Notes under the pieces: generated by a model
Databases searched by the model: none
Seen by the model: the letters and a program-made list of their open reading frames with translations, nothing else
What the model was told of the DNA's origin: nothing
Assembly: GCF_963966145.1 (NCBI RefSeq)
Contig: NC_091046.1
Coordinates: 4,774,001 to 4,838,000 of the forward strand
DNA: 64,000 bases
From: Tenebrio molitor
Lineage: Eukaryota; Arthropoda; Insecta; Coleoptera; Tenebrionidae
Reading direction: 5' to 3'
Position numbers and translations under genes: made by a program
Shown: positions 1 to 11,850 of the stretch, in pieces
How the letters are laid out: every line of letters starts with the position of its first letter
How positions within the stretch are numbered: the stretch's first letter is position 1

Positions 1-200
1 TTTGTTGGCAAGCTGATAACAAATACTATAAAAAAAATTGTTAATATGTATTAATAAATGTACCTATCTATTTGAAAGAGATAGATACAAAATGCCTTTT
101 GTCCTCGCCTCTTTTTCAAGCCTCGGCTGCGCCTCGGCCAGAAAACCCAGACTCGGACGAAAAAGATGCTTTTTCTGGCCTCGATACACAAATAACTATT
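1..200 (+). repeat. Interspersed repeat family A, copy 1 (partial, cut by window edge)
   Basis: This matches the right half of the copies at 34077-34546 and 57545-58000, starting at the segment tttgttggcaagctgata and ending at the same terminus, acacaaataactatt. Compared with those copies it lacks about 85 bp between agatacaaaa and tgccttttgtc. The terminal part holds a small GC-rich palindrome (gcctcggctgcgcctcggc). The class of element is unknown. Confidence 0.8.
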
Positions 201-3007
201 CTGAATTCGCAGCTTTACACTCACAATAATTTACATTATTTGTTTTCAACTAGTTTTATGTGAATAAGCTTGTAATTTAATCACAATGGATTTACAACTA
301 GAAAACACTGAAATCAGAAACTATAAAATTTTATTCAAATCGGAAATTGGATTTTCCAAATGCTTTATACAGATTAAAACATTTCAATGGCTGCTTTTAA
401 AGAAATTGAATTACACGTCCATGCGTTTATTCACGATATATCCACGAACCAAAATAAAATGGTCGCTTCGGTGCAATTTCGCCGACGCTCGGCTTCATAA
501 TTTAAATTTTTATCGACTGCACTTTTCCATTTTCTCAATTTTCACGTCCAGACTGCGTCAAAATTGCGCCAAAATGTTCCGGTGGGTGAGAATTTCCCCA
601 AAATGTGTGTTCGGGAAAATTATTGTCTCCCTTTCTGCAGGAAATTAATAAATTGTTTTTGTCCCAACTATGTGTTTGTTTCGTGTTGTACATTCCGTGG
701 TAATAAATTAGTTTTCTTGTTTTAGGTGAGTTTCATTAACGGGGATTTCACTTTCTGTTCCGGAAGTCTGTAAGTACCAGCTTAATTATTATTTAAATTG
801 TGCAAAGCGCTCCCTGGCGGGCGAAATGGTAAAAATGAGCTGGTTAATTAACGGCACCGTTCCACAAAAATCCGTAATTTATTTAGCAACATTTAGCAGC
901 GATAAGCTCAGCAAGACTTGCCGCAATCGCTGGTGGCAAAATGCTTAAGATTTTTCTAGAAGAACAGGTCGCAGTGTATTGGAATTTCATTATTAGAACC
1001 GAACAACCTGCCAGTTATCTGCATTACCGACTTTACTGTTTTTTCCGATTATCCCGAAAACGATCACTTAGCTCGCCACTCCTTCACCGGAAGCACTCCT
1101 CCGTGCATCGTAAACTGTAACAAACATCTCCTCAGCCGTGGCAGTTAAAATATTTGCGTTTACAACTCCCCTACAAGAGGCAAATTTATATTTAATAAGA
1201 CGAGAGGTCCCGGATTATTGCATCGCCGCCCTAACACAATCAAGCTCCAATTCATTTCTGTTTATTCGCGGAAATCAAACATGAAATCTAGTCATAATTC
1301 GGCGTCGGGAGTTCCGAATGAATAACAGACACGTCGACGGACTCGAAACTCTCCACTGTAGTAAACATTGACCATTAAACAATTTTCAGTGTTAACAGAC
1401 AACACCAGGACTTCGCTGATTAAACAAACGTAATTGACTTAATAGGAGTCGAATTGAGGTGGTCGGAGTATTTGTCCAACGCCTGCAGCAGTTATGTCCA
1501 GGTTTGTTTTGTTCGCTCTCTTCGTAACAAAGTGCGCCGGAAATAGCCGCCCCCGTTTTATCCATCGCGAAACGCGAGTCAAAAAAAAAAAAATTCGTGA
1601 TTGAATTGGTGCACCTCGCTGACCGTCCCCACCCTGGCATAAATCGTGGGGCCGTGGCTTAACTAAAACAGTTAATTTCGAAAAACTGTCTTTGCGAGTT
1701 TTATAAGGGTTAATTTGGCGCACGAGTCCCAGGTGTAGAAAACGACCCGTAGGGGAGTTTTCTATGGGACGAGTGCACCAATGGCCTTATAAAACGAGTT
1801 TTTTATGTTATTTTTTAGAATTTGCACCCTTGTTTTAATTTTTAAATAAAAAAATTAAAGTTTCAAATTCTAGAGAATTTTGTATTAATTGGTAATTCTG
1901 CAATAGATGTTAGAAAGTAGAGTTTGAACATTAATATTGGAAGTTTTTTGGTGTAAATGACAATAATACACTGAAATATTGATAAAAATGTTCTTAGAGA
2001 TCTATTATACCACGAGTGCCTTAATAGATCAATTAAACCACGAGTGCTTTAATAGATAGCCATAAGCGACTCCAAATTGAATACAATAATAGACCCATTA
2101 GAGACACAAATTCTAAAATAAGTTTTTTCCGGTCTGGACTTGTCGTCCCCGCCCTGCACGCAACGGTTGCACTTTGACAAACTCGCCCCAACAAAACCAC
2201 CCTCTGTGTACATTTTTCATTAACACATTACGCTTTCAGGGCGTTGTTGTGAATGTACCTACCTCGGGAGCATATTTGCACAGCGATTGATCAATATTTA
2301 ATTTAGACTTATTTTCCCGCAATTGTTATTGTTTTAGAGCGGCACTAGGCGAAATTATTATTTCCTCACTCCCGAAATCCCACTCCTGGCGCTTCAACGA
2401 ATTGGAATAGACAAGTCGGTAAATATTAAGCCGCGCTCGGGTGAATACCGAATATGAAATAGCACGAACCGACAATGATTGCTGTGGTGTTGTCACTTTT
2501 TAATGAACTTCATCCCTTGGACGTGCCCGTTTGGCGATTTTCAAAAAAACTAATAGGAACTGGCCGGGAATGCACTCTCGCCGTGATTGAATTAATTTTG
2601 ACGTGATTGGTTTGGTCACATCCGAAAATGGCGACCGGAGGAGTTGTCGGAGCAAGATTGCGCAGGTTTTTAAAATGGGGATGGTTGAGGAAAGTTTGGT
2701 GAATCTGAGTGTGTTAGGTATCTTAGCAAATTGGCCCGACAGCTAAACTAAACAAGGTTCATAAACGTTCAAGCACGAACATGTTCTCACAAGCAACACA
2801 CACAAAGTGCAATTTTGCGGGCGGAAATTAACTGATTAATTGCTTATTATACTGAGCCACATTGTGATTCAGTTATTTGGGGAGAAATGTATTTCAAAAG
2901 TATGCGGAAAAAAATCTGACGATTGTGTTCCATTCCGAGAGAAGAAAATAAAAAATGTGTTGAGCTGGTCGGTGTTATAAATAATTTAGGTGAAGTTAAT
3001 AATAAAT
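201..3007. other. Noncoding DNA, no gene seen
   Basis: No ORF here has recognisable protein similarity. Visible items are a directly repeated ccacgagtgc with ttaatagat at about 2010 and 2038, preceded by related cgagtg motifs near 1720-1775. These suggest a degraded repeat between about 1700 and 2060. The rest is mixed-complexity AT-rich sequence with TAAT/ATTA clusters. Confidence 0.6.
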
Positions 3008-3119
3008 TATGTCATTAAGAGTAGAAGTGAGTCTTTTTGTGCTAAGTGCAGAGACCGAGAGAAAATCGAGGTTGGCCAGTGGGCGAAGCACAAAAAGACC
3101 TTCTACTCTGAATGATATA
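3008..3119 (+). mobile_element. Short hairpin element, copy 1 (about 112 bp)
   Basis: The two ends are inverted copies: tcattaagagtagaag at the left and ctactctgaatgat at the right, with stems continuing through ctttttgtgct and agcacaaaaag. The loop carries gaccgaga and atcgagg. A second copy in the opposite orientation lies at 62325-62443. Its right end shares the TA at 3118-3119 with the inverted-repeat element that follows. Confidence 0.75.
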
Positions 3120-3520
3120 CAGGGTGTATCCGAATTCGAGCGACAAACTTTCAGAGCAGATTCTATGATCAAAAATAAGCATAACACTCTTAATACATAT
3201 GGGGTCAAAAATGCTTAGTTTGCGAGATAATCGACTAAAAAGTTCTACCAGCAACAAAAGGAATTTTTTGATGAAACGTACAAAAATAAAGAGGAGCTAT
3301 GTACAATTTACAAAAATTGTCAAAATTTCGCCCCCCCTCTTTAATCCACAGATAACCCCATAAAATCCAAGGAATTCAGATCGTAATTGTTTTTACGTTT
3401 TCGTTGATTATCTCGAAAACTAAGCGTTTTTAGCCCTATCTGTATTAAGAATTTTATGCTTATTTTTGATCGTAGAATCCGCCCTGAAAGTTTGGCGGTC
3501 GAATTCGGATACACCCTGTA
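3118..3520 (+). mobile_element. TA-flanked inverted-repeat element, family B copy 1 (MITE)
   Basis: The element runs from CAGGGTGTATCCGAATTCG at 3120 to its inverted counterpart ending at 3518, with TA on both sides, as expected for Tc1/mariner-type target duplication. The arms are about 115 bp and imperfect. The core of about 170 bp is noncoding, so the copy is non-autonomous. The copy at 44761-45171 has the core in the opposite orientation. Confidence 0.9.
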
Positions 3521-6500
3521 TACTATTTTATCAACAAATTTCCAGGTAAAACTTTCCCAAAATGGTTAATAATCGCGATTTGTAACTTTTAGTATCCTGA
3601 GCTTTTACTAAGACAGCAGAATCCAAATCTTGGAAATCTCCCATTGTCAAATTAGTGATTTCATTGCATTGATAAGCGCCGGCCATACCTAGTATCAATA
3701 TAACCTACAATAATAATTTATAATTCTTCCCTTGAGGAAATCTGAAATGTTACCTTTGTAGCCACATACTTTTTATCAAGAGCATCATGTACAAATCACG
3801 TTTCGGGACTTTGGTGGGATTAGATCCGGCATAGAGTTTGCCGCGATCTGCGTCAATTCTGGTGGGGTGCAATGTATTTCGTTTTGAATAGCATCGAGTA
3901 TACTTCAGTTATTCGCTAAATATAACACAAATGGTCAAAACGTGAATAGCAAACGATTACATTTACAACTGTTTACTTTTTAACACTGAACGGCCATCTT
4001 GCCATTTCTGATATCGTTATTTCGCTTTTTTAAAATACAAGCCATTTTTTTAAACTTTTTCCTCTCACACATGATACAACAATTTCTCAAACGTCGTTCT
4101 GGTTTTCACCGGGAGAGCATGAGAAACATTCTGTGTTAAGCAGACATCAATACTCCCTCGCACAGTCTTTTCGTGAGATTTTCTGTCAAAAACTTCAATC
4201 CTCAACAAAACTAGTTTGCTGCTTGCCAAGTTACGAAACTTGTTTGTCAATCACTTTAAAATCTTAGATGTGAGCGCATATTATCCCAAGTTTATGGATT
4301 TTGTCAGATAATATAGCAACAGTCAGTGTACCTCACACAGAACTGGATTAAACCGGAATTTGCATGTCTTCGCAGCAGAACAAAATAAGTGAATAAAAGT
4401 ATGACTTAAACCCCGTTGCTACGCATATGTGTTATTCTCATGAATAATTTATTTGTCATTATCACGAGTAACGTATCGAGTTCCGCATTTATTTCAATAA
4501 ATTACAATGCTCGAGAGGCTACATAGTTTTTAATACGGCGTCCTTAACAATTCGTAGCCATTGCGGAAAAACACATCCGTACCTGTACAGGAAGGTACGT
4601 TTAGTTCGTTAGTACAGCTTTGCATATCATACAGGATTTACGTGTTACGACTTGTACGATTAGGATCTTGGAAAAAACCTGGCCTGGTGAAAATCGAGAT
4701 TTTTCATAAATATGTAAACATGTACTTTTCTAATTGTTTCGGTCGTGATTTAGACCCCACCCCCTAAAGAGTAAAGTGATTACAAATCTGGGCGATATCA
4801 GGTTGACACGTAATTCGCCAGATAGGATCGTAATTATGTAATAAGAACGTTAAAAGTACACAGAAGGGCCAGGTTTGTTGATTAATCTGCGACATGCAAC
4901 AGTGTTGTCCTGATTCGTCATTGATCCAGTCCAGGAGCTGTCGGCCAAGGTGCATATCTAATTATTTTCGTCGACAAAGGGCTTTAATAACGCAAATTGT
5001 ATAAAAGGGAAACGAAGCGGAGCTTATCTAGATAATTAATTTTGTACTTATTTATGAAATGGAATTAGAGGGCCGGATAAAAATGTTATAAACACAACAA
5101 TAACCGGGACAAGTTGGGCAGAAGTTGTCCTATCTCGTCCAATATTTATGCGCGAATGGCACTTTTTGTTAGAAATCTGCGCCCGGGGACGGCGCTTTGT
5201 AAACCGGAGGCCCGGTATATTAATACGGTATGAAAATGTCGGACATAAAACCGGAAGAAAACGTTTTAGGGCGCTTCAGCCGACGGCCCTAGATGAAGCG
5301 ATTTCACTTTAAACACAATCAAATATGGCCGATATCTCGGGGAGGATCTACACAACGACCATAATAAATACCTTTCAGATAGGATCGCGCCGTTTTGTGT
5401 GTTTGTCCATTAAAAACTTACATCTGACGGTGGGCTTAAAACGCGAGATCCCATAGATGGGTTGGGCTGATAAATGGGCGGCGAGGTCGGGGGGAAGTTG
5501 CGTTATTGTGTGTTGATTTAGATGCAAAAATATGAAAAATAAATTTCGTTTATAAATGGCGGGTCGGTGGTGTCGTTAGTTGGCACATTTTATTGCCGGA
5601 CTCGTTAGGGCGAAGAAATAAATGACGTTTTGGCGTTTTGCTCTAACGGCCAGAAAGCACGGCATTTTCATCTGATTTCGACTTTGGAAATTATTTTTTG
5701 ATAGGCGAGTAATGATATACGGGAGCTTGATTTGGAGGTTTCTGATTTTATTAAGCGAAATTAGCACGTTTCATAACCTTGAATGGCCACCAAAAAAAAT
5801 TTTTTTGGATTCTGCTTCTATCGGGCGTTCAAATGAAATCCTGAGCTGGGAAGGCGTCGTCAATTGTTTTGCCGTTTTAAAGTGTAAATGGACAGTTGTA
5901 ATTAGAGCATCTTGACAGCTAACCTAAAATTTATAAACAAAAAATCTTTCCGTTTTTTTTTCTTTGCATTGTTTTACATTAAAAATAGAGTAACTAACGA
6001 TTCCTATTCTCGAAGCAAATAAATCCCTTTGCTGAAAACGAACATGTTCAATTTTACTGTTGCAAATGGTTTACTTTTTCAACGCCTGCTACTCAGCGCA
6101 GGTTTTCATTTGAACGCATGATACTTGCAGAGGAAAATTCGCATACAATTTTCATAGATTTATTAATCAATATTGTGTTATTTGAGAAGATCGTTGAGTT
6201 GAAAAAAAGCGGTGAAGATTTTTGATGCTTCTCTCAGCGCTTGTGCATTTTATCAATAGTGCAATTGTTAAAAAAATTGCGATTTCACTTGCCCGGAGTA
6301 TAAATTGTTTTCAGCCCACAAAAACAATTTTAGACACTTGATAAAAGCGTTGGCTGAAGCCCCCCATAATTTTTTATGCCGTCGGAAAGCGCTCCTGCAA
6401 TCAACCCTTTTACCTCCTATCATCGCCTGGAAAAAGACGTCACTCGTTTTTTGCCGGTGTTTGGCTTGGTTTAGCATAACAAGGGTTCGTTCCTTGTCGA

Positions 6501-7718
6501 AGAACGGCAAGCAGTGGCGCAAAGCCGCTGCACAAACAGTAAATTCTGAAGACAAATACAATACAAATACCGGCTTAACATATCTTGACGTGACATGCGC
6601 GCTCTCTATTTCTCATTCGAAAAGATGAGACGCTGACGTATGGATATAACCTCCTTTTTAGTGTCCCATTTATCTGGTGGAAAAAGACGAAATCAAATCA
6701 TCGTTTCACACGTAAATAGATGGTAATTCAAAACTCGATAAATAAAAGCTGGGAAAGTGCCTTGTCAGCAGATTCGTCTCCTTGATGCAATTTCTTTATG
6801 TATATTTTTTTTATGTAGGCGAAGAGCGCTTTCGAGGCTCGCTGTCGATCACGCTTTGTCATCTTTGATTTAGTGTCCCTGTTCGGGACGGGGTTGATTC
6901 CGGTTCAAGAAACCACGTTTCGGAGACAAGTTTTATGGAAAAAGCTCTGAAAGCTCGAAGAGCGCCTGAATTTGTAATAACCTAATTACGGACGCCCGAA
7001 AATTACTTACAACTTTTTGCTGTTTTCGCAACCTTATAGGATCAAGAGGAGATGCTAACAGTACACTGTCACCAGAATATTTAAGAGGGTAGTAAAGCTT
7101 AAAAAATATTTTTGGGTATTTCATATAATCGTGAACTTGTATCTGTTGCAATCCTGGAACCGATAAACTTTTCAATCTTGGTAAAACAATAATTCTGAAA
7201 ATATTAACAACAATAATCTAGTAAGTTGTAAAACAGTTTAAAATACAGCTTAGATTTATTTAATCATGAAAGTTGATTTCCTTCCCACTCGCTAGAGTTC
7301 AATTTATGGCATTCGCCAAATATTACAATTTCCCTTTAGTCTCCTACTGAGACTTTCTTTTCTCTGATATAAAAGCCCTCAGATTCTTGTTTCTATTACA
7401 AAAAATCTGAATTTTATTTGCGCATAAATTTCACAATATGAAGCAAAATAAATCTGGAAGAATTTAATTTTTGCATCGTTTTTTACGATAACAATCCCAA
7501 TTTCCTGTCATAACGTTCCGCGATTTTCACCATATTATTTTACGTCAAAAAAGCTCAGTTCTCTGTTTTTCCTTTAATTGGAAAATTCAGGTTCCTTTCT
7601 ACGCTTAGCTAGATCAAGGTTTTCACTGACATTCTTGGCTTCTGCTTTCTTGAGAAAATAGGTGGAGATCTGTTTCTTTTTAACGCGTTTTGTTTATATA
7701 TTCTTAATTTTTATTTTT
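3521..7718. other. Noncoding DNA, no gene seen
   Basis: Only short chance ORFs are present, the longest about 100 codons at 6268-6628 on both strands without family resemblance. The sequence is mostly high-complexity AT-rich DNA with short GC-richer islands (about 5160-5300). I see no splice-flanked exon of the Ig gene here. Confidence 0.6.
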
Positions 7719-7995
7719 GAAGTGAAAACTTCTTTAGGCGCACCATATACATTTTATTCCCGGGCAATGAATTAGTTTCATGCGACACGCTAAAATCGTT
7801 CGCAACACGCTAAAATCGTTCGCATCACGCTAACATCGTTCGCAGCAAGCTAAATCTCGGGAGTCGAGTTTAGCGGAGCGAGCGAGAAACAGTCAATTGT
7901 GCGTCACTTGTCACTTCCACTCTGAAAAATTCAGACTTTTGGTGTTTATTAAAAAACACCATTGGATTTAAATAATATTAAGAAGTTTTCACTTC
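7719..7995 (+). mobile_element. Inverted-repeat element with internal 20-bp tandem array
   Basis: Perfect 16-bp inverted termini (gaagtgaaaacttctt and aagaagttttcacttc) bound about 277 bp. The similarity loosely continues outward or inward as ggcgcacc and gtgcggctc. The interior holds four 20-bp tandem units at 7782-7853 and a small ggtgttt/aaaacacc hairpin. No coding sequence is seen. It is probably a non-autonomous DNA element or a derived repeat; the exact boundaries are not fixed because no target duplication is obvious. Confidence 0.55.
7782..7853 (+). repeat. Tandem repeat, period 20, about 3.6 copies
   Basis: The units read approximately cacgctaaaatcgttcgcaa, with single-base changes in the third and fourth units. 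The array sits inside the inverted-repeat element at 7719-7995. Confidence 0.85.
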
Positions 7996-10900
7996 TGTCG
8001 TGCGGCTCAAGCACGCACTCTTTTTTTCTTTTTTTTTTTATTTCTTTACACCACTCGATCAGCAAATTCTTCCACACGACGTGGACCAACAAGAGCCCTT
8101 CGCCAATTAATAAATCAATTTAAATGCAAGACTTTGAATATTTTAATAATTTCTGGTGCTGTCGATTTTGCGCGATTTTTAATTATAATTGCGGCTAATT
8201 AATAGAGGCAATAAAAACGTTAATTAAAATGTAAATGTCCGCCAGTTCCTTCCATTTCTTTTTCTCGAATTCCCGCTGGATTTAATGCAAAACTGGCAAT
8301 CTTTGCAACGAGATAAATCAAGTCGAGCTGATGCTTCACGGTGTTATTAAATTTACGAAATGTACCCTCTACGACTGTTCCCAGTAAAATATGCACTCGC
8401 CCCACTATTTTAATTAACCGTCACCCCTAATTTACGGTGCCTAATAAATGCCAATCCCCCCCGCCGCCATAATTAACTCTCCGCAAGAAAAAAAAAAAAA
8501 ATAACAACCGTTTCTCGAAGTGTACGTGTTATTGCGTTAAAATGCCATATCGGCGGAGGCGGCGCGACGCAGGTAGTTGCTAACTGGAATTATTTAGCTC
8601 AGCGAACTCCATTTGCATATAATAATGTATTTACCGGCTTGGCTTCATTAGCTAAATGAAATTATGGCATGCTGGACCCTGGAGGACTTCATGCTGTTAG
8701 TGCCGAGTTTCTGCACTCTGACACTTGTTCCTTTATGGGACCACCGTGCCTAGTTTGATTTTTGTTTACTGAAGAGAACAAGGCTCCTAATGAGATTAAA
8801 TGCAAATATTTGCAGAGAAAAAAGCGAGGCGCCCTAAAACAAATTAAATTGACGATGTTGCGTTAAATTTGTCTTTTTTAACGCTAGCGACGAGGCGGCG
8901 AAGACGTTAGAGGGGCGCCGAGTCAATTAGACTGGATGCTTTCTGTATCATTAAGACATCCACTTTGCTCTTTGACGTCATCTGCAACAGCTCTAATTTA
9001 TTGAGGCCTCTGGCCCACTCTAGTCTTTCAAAAAAAATTCCTCCTTGTAATAGTTAGTCTAGCCCAAAATCTCATGTAGGTACATTCTTGTGGAGGTTCG
9101 TTTTGCAATTTTAATCGAATGACCTTGTCTTGCAAGGCGAACCTTCATAACACATAGGATTTGGGGCTAAACTCTTGTTACAATATAATTTGTAATTTCT
9201 TTATTTTACTTAACGGCTTCTTATTTTGTTGAGAGACTTTCAGCAAACAGTCCCAGCTTTGGAGAGCTTTCGCAAAGCGCGCAATTAATAAATCCAGATT
9301 AAGATATTTTCTGCTGCACCGCTCAAATGACGAATGCTAACCCGTGGTAATTAAATTTCTTTTTAATTCATTTTTGCAATGAAAAAACAAACCACTAGAA
9401 CGGCTTAAAGCGGCTAAAACATAATTCTCTTGGCGTTATTTTAATTGGAGCATTTTGCTAATAGGTAAATATGCAAAGGCGGAATTACTTTGGAGCTTAA
9501 AATTTGTTTGGAGTAAAATGGACACGTCGCCACTCGAATTATCGTTTGTTTTTGTTTGAGAACGTGAGAGTTCCGAAATGCACTTTCCTAAAGGGGGTGC
9601 TGATAAAATCTTGTCATATTTTATAATGGCCGCTGGAAAAAGAGAACAACAAGAGGAGGGCGAGTACGTTGTTTTAGGATCACTGACAAGGTTCTCATAT
9701 TAATAAGTTTCCAACTAACAAAGCAACTTTGACCCCGTCTACTTTCAACAAGATGAGACCTAATCCCACACGACATTTACACAATAAATTTTTTATTTCA
9801 TTAAATCTGGGTGCACCGAAATAATGTTTTCACCTGAAATGTGCTAATCTCGTGACAGGCGAGTTTAGCAAGCCGGAGCCAGATTACGATTTTTTGCAGG
9901 ATTCCTCAGATGTGTGAAACCAGGGTAATTAAATTTCTTTTTGATTCAGCAAACACGAAGAGCACAGCTTAACCCGGATCAAACATATTCACAATTTCAT
10001 TGCGCGTTATTTTAATTCGACCACTTTAAATAATAAATCTGGTGGTCACAGTTCAATTTGGTTTTCACTTAATTGAATCAAACCAGTTCTGCTGAGTTAA
10101 CATTTTGCAGAAGAGCCGGAGATGAAGCAGGTACGGTCAGCACCCTTGCAAAAATCGAAATTAAAAAACTTCACGACTCGATCCATCAATCTCCGTTGAA
10201 GCGCGAATATTGCCCTCAAACTATTGGCATTGGTGTGCATTCAGGGTGCAATATTGAGCGCCGGGGGTGAATGGAGGCAATATAATGAACAGGGCTCGCT
10301 TTCGCTGTTTACATGTAGCTTACCGCGATTTCTGCTATTACAGCACAAGTAGAACAGGATGTCGACAGTGAGGACTGTGTTGGCGCACCAAAACAAGGAA
10401 AAAGCCGGAAAGGATAATGCACGCGTAATTGCGATACATCGCTCCTGTTGGTTGTTAATTAAGCTGACTTAGCGTCAACTATTCCTTGCATTTTGTCGCA
10501 GCGTTGTTAATTATGTGTGGATGAAGTTACTTTAGCAGGAATCCGGTACACTTGTTTGGACCTGAAATACTCATGAATGGTATTTAATGGTATGGTCCTA
10601 ATTATTATTCGTAATGTTGACTCTCTGGGGTCGACTCTAATCAGATATACAGTCCAAGATTTACATTCGCAACGTGAATACTTCAAATTTCCGGAATTGT
10701 ATCTGATTAGAGCTTTAGAGCCTGGCGCCATTCTCTTTATTCTTACTGGACAGTCCGTTTGGTGGCAGAATCCATTTTACTGTCGCCCCAAGAGACAAAC
10801 AAATGTGCAATGTTGGACAAGTACGTCCAATAACGAAGTTTCCAGTCAATATCGACTGGAAATGATAATTTTTTAAGAGAGTTGCTCGGACCCGAGAAGT

Positions 10901-11513
10901 TTTATTTTCAAGGAGTCGGTGATAATTCCGGAAATTGGAGTTGCACAGGTCAAGATTTACAGCTGAGCGAGACTCCAACTTATTAGAAATTAAAGAGTTG
11001 GCTATTGGAGCCGGTCTGGAAGCAATAACGTGCTGAAACATTGATTCGCGCCTCTAATACTTCTGCACCTGGAGGCACAAGAAGGTTATTCGATTGGAGT
11101 TGTCCAGCTTGTCTTGTAGATTTGCGCCTAATACATCAGGTGCAAGTTGCAGCCAGATGGGCAAAGTTGCCGAGTTTTACGTGGGGGTTTTGTTCCTCCG
11201 GAGGAAATCTCTCAATTCGGTTCGGCAAGATAAAAATAATAAGTTCAATTTCTCTGCTTGCACAACACTGACAAATTGGGCACGTGAGTGGGGTTCCAAA
11301 GCGACCAACAAACGGTTTCCAAATTAAATATCTCTGTTGTTTTAATGCTTCGGATGTCGCTTATGAATAATGGCGTGGGAAAAGAGAATTCGAGACGAGC
11401 TGACGCAACTGATTTGTGATTTAGAATTTGGAAGGGAATGGCGTAAAGCATGTATGCAAAAAAATTACAACCGACACAGTCGAGCAAAGCTTTGACAATA
11501 CTTTGACAACTAC
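7996..11513. other. Noncoding DNA with a possible duplicated regulatory-like module
   Basis: No coding similarity was found. At 9346-9460 and 9924-10030 two pairs of blocks recur in the same order: ggtaattaaatttcttttt followed 80-87 bp later by gcgttattttaatt. Homeodomain-type cores (TAATTA, ATTAAT) are frequent at 8100-8220. Confidence 0.5.
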
Positions 11514-11524
11514 GAAGCAATTGA

Positions 11525-11839
11525 AAAAAAAAAGGATACATCTTTCATTCCCCCCGAAGGGGGGCGGGCTGCTGACGCTTTCCAGAGCCTTTCAGCCGCA
11601 CTGATGGGAAGATTCGGGATGGGTACGGTGAGGATGGGTGCGGGAGGAAGGTGCTAGGTACCGAGAGGTTGAGACTGACCCAGCATTCACCTTATTTGTG
11701 ATATGAGACATACCACGATGTGATGGTGTGGGGATATCTCTGAAAAAAAACCCACACCTGGTCAGGCGGCACCGAGGTTAGAACCCGGGACCTTCCGAAT
11801 GTAAAGTGGCGCGGTAGGCGCCTGGCCACAGTACTCGGT
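11525..11839 (-). mobile_element. tRNA-derived SINE with target-site duplication
   Basis: Read on the - strand the element begins with a tRNA-like head: an A-box-like TGGCCAGGCG, then a B-box-like GGGTTCTAACC about 45 bp further on, both within 11770-11835. The body follows, then a T-run tail at about 11525-11533 on the + strand complement. Flanks match in 10 of 11 bases: gaagcaattga at 11514-11524 and gaagcaactga at 11840-11850, a convincing target duplication. The tRNA head is degenerate, so the parent tRNA cannot be named. SINEs are transcribed by RNA polymerase III from these boxes and moved by a partner LINE; which LINE is unknown. Confidence 0.8.
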
Positions 11840-11850
11840 GAAGCAACTGA

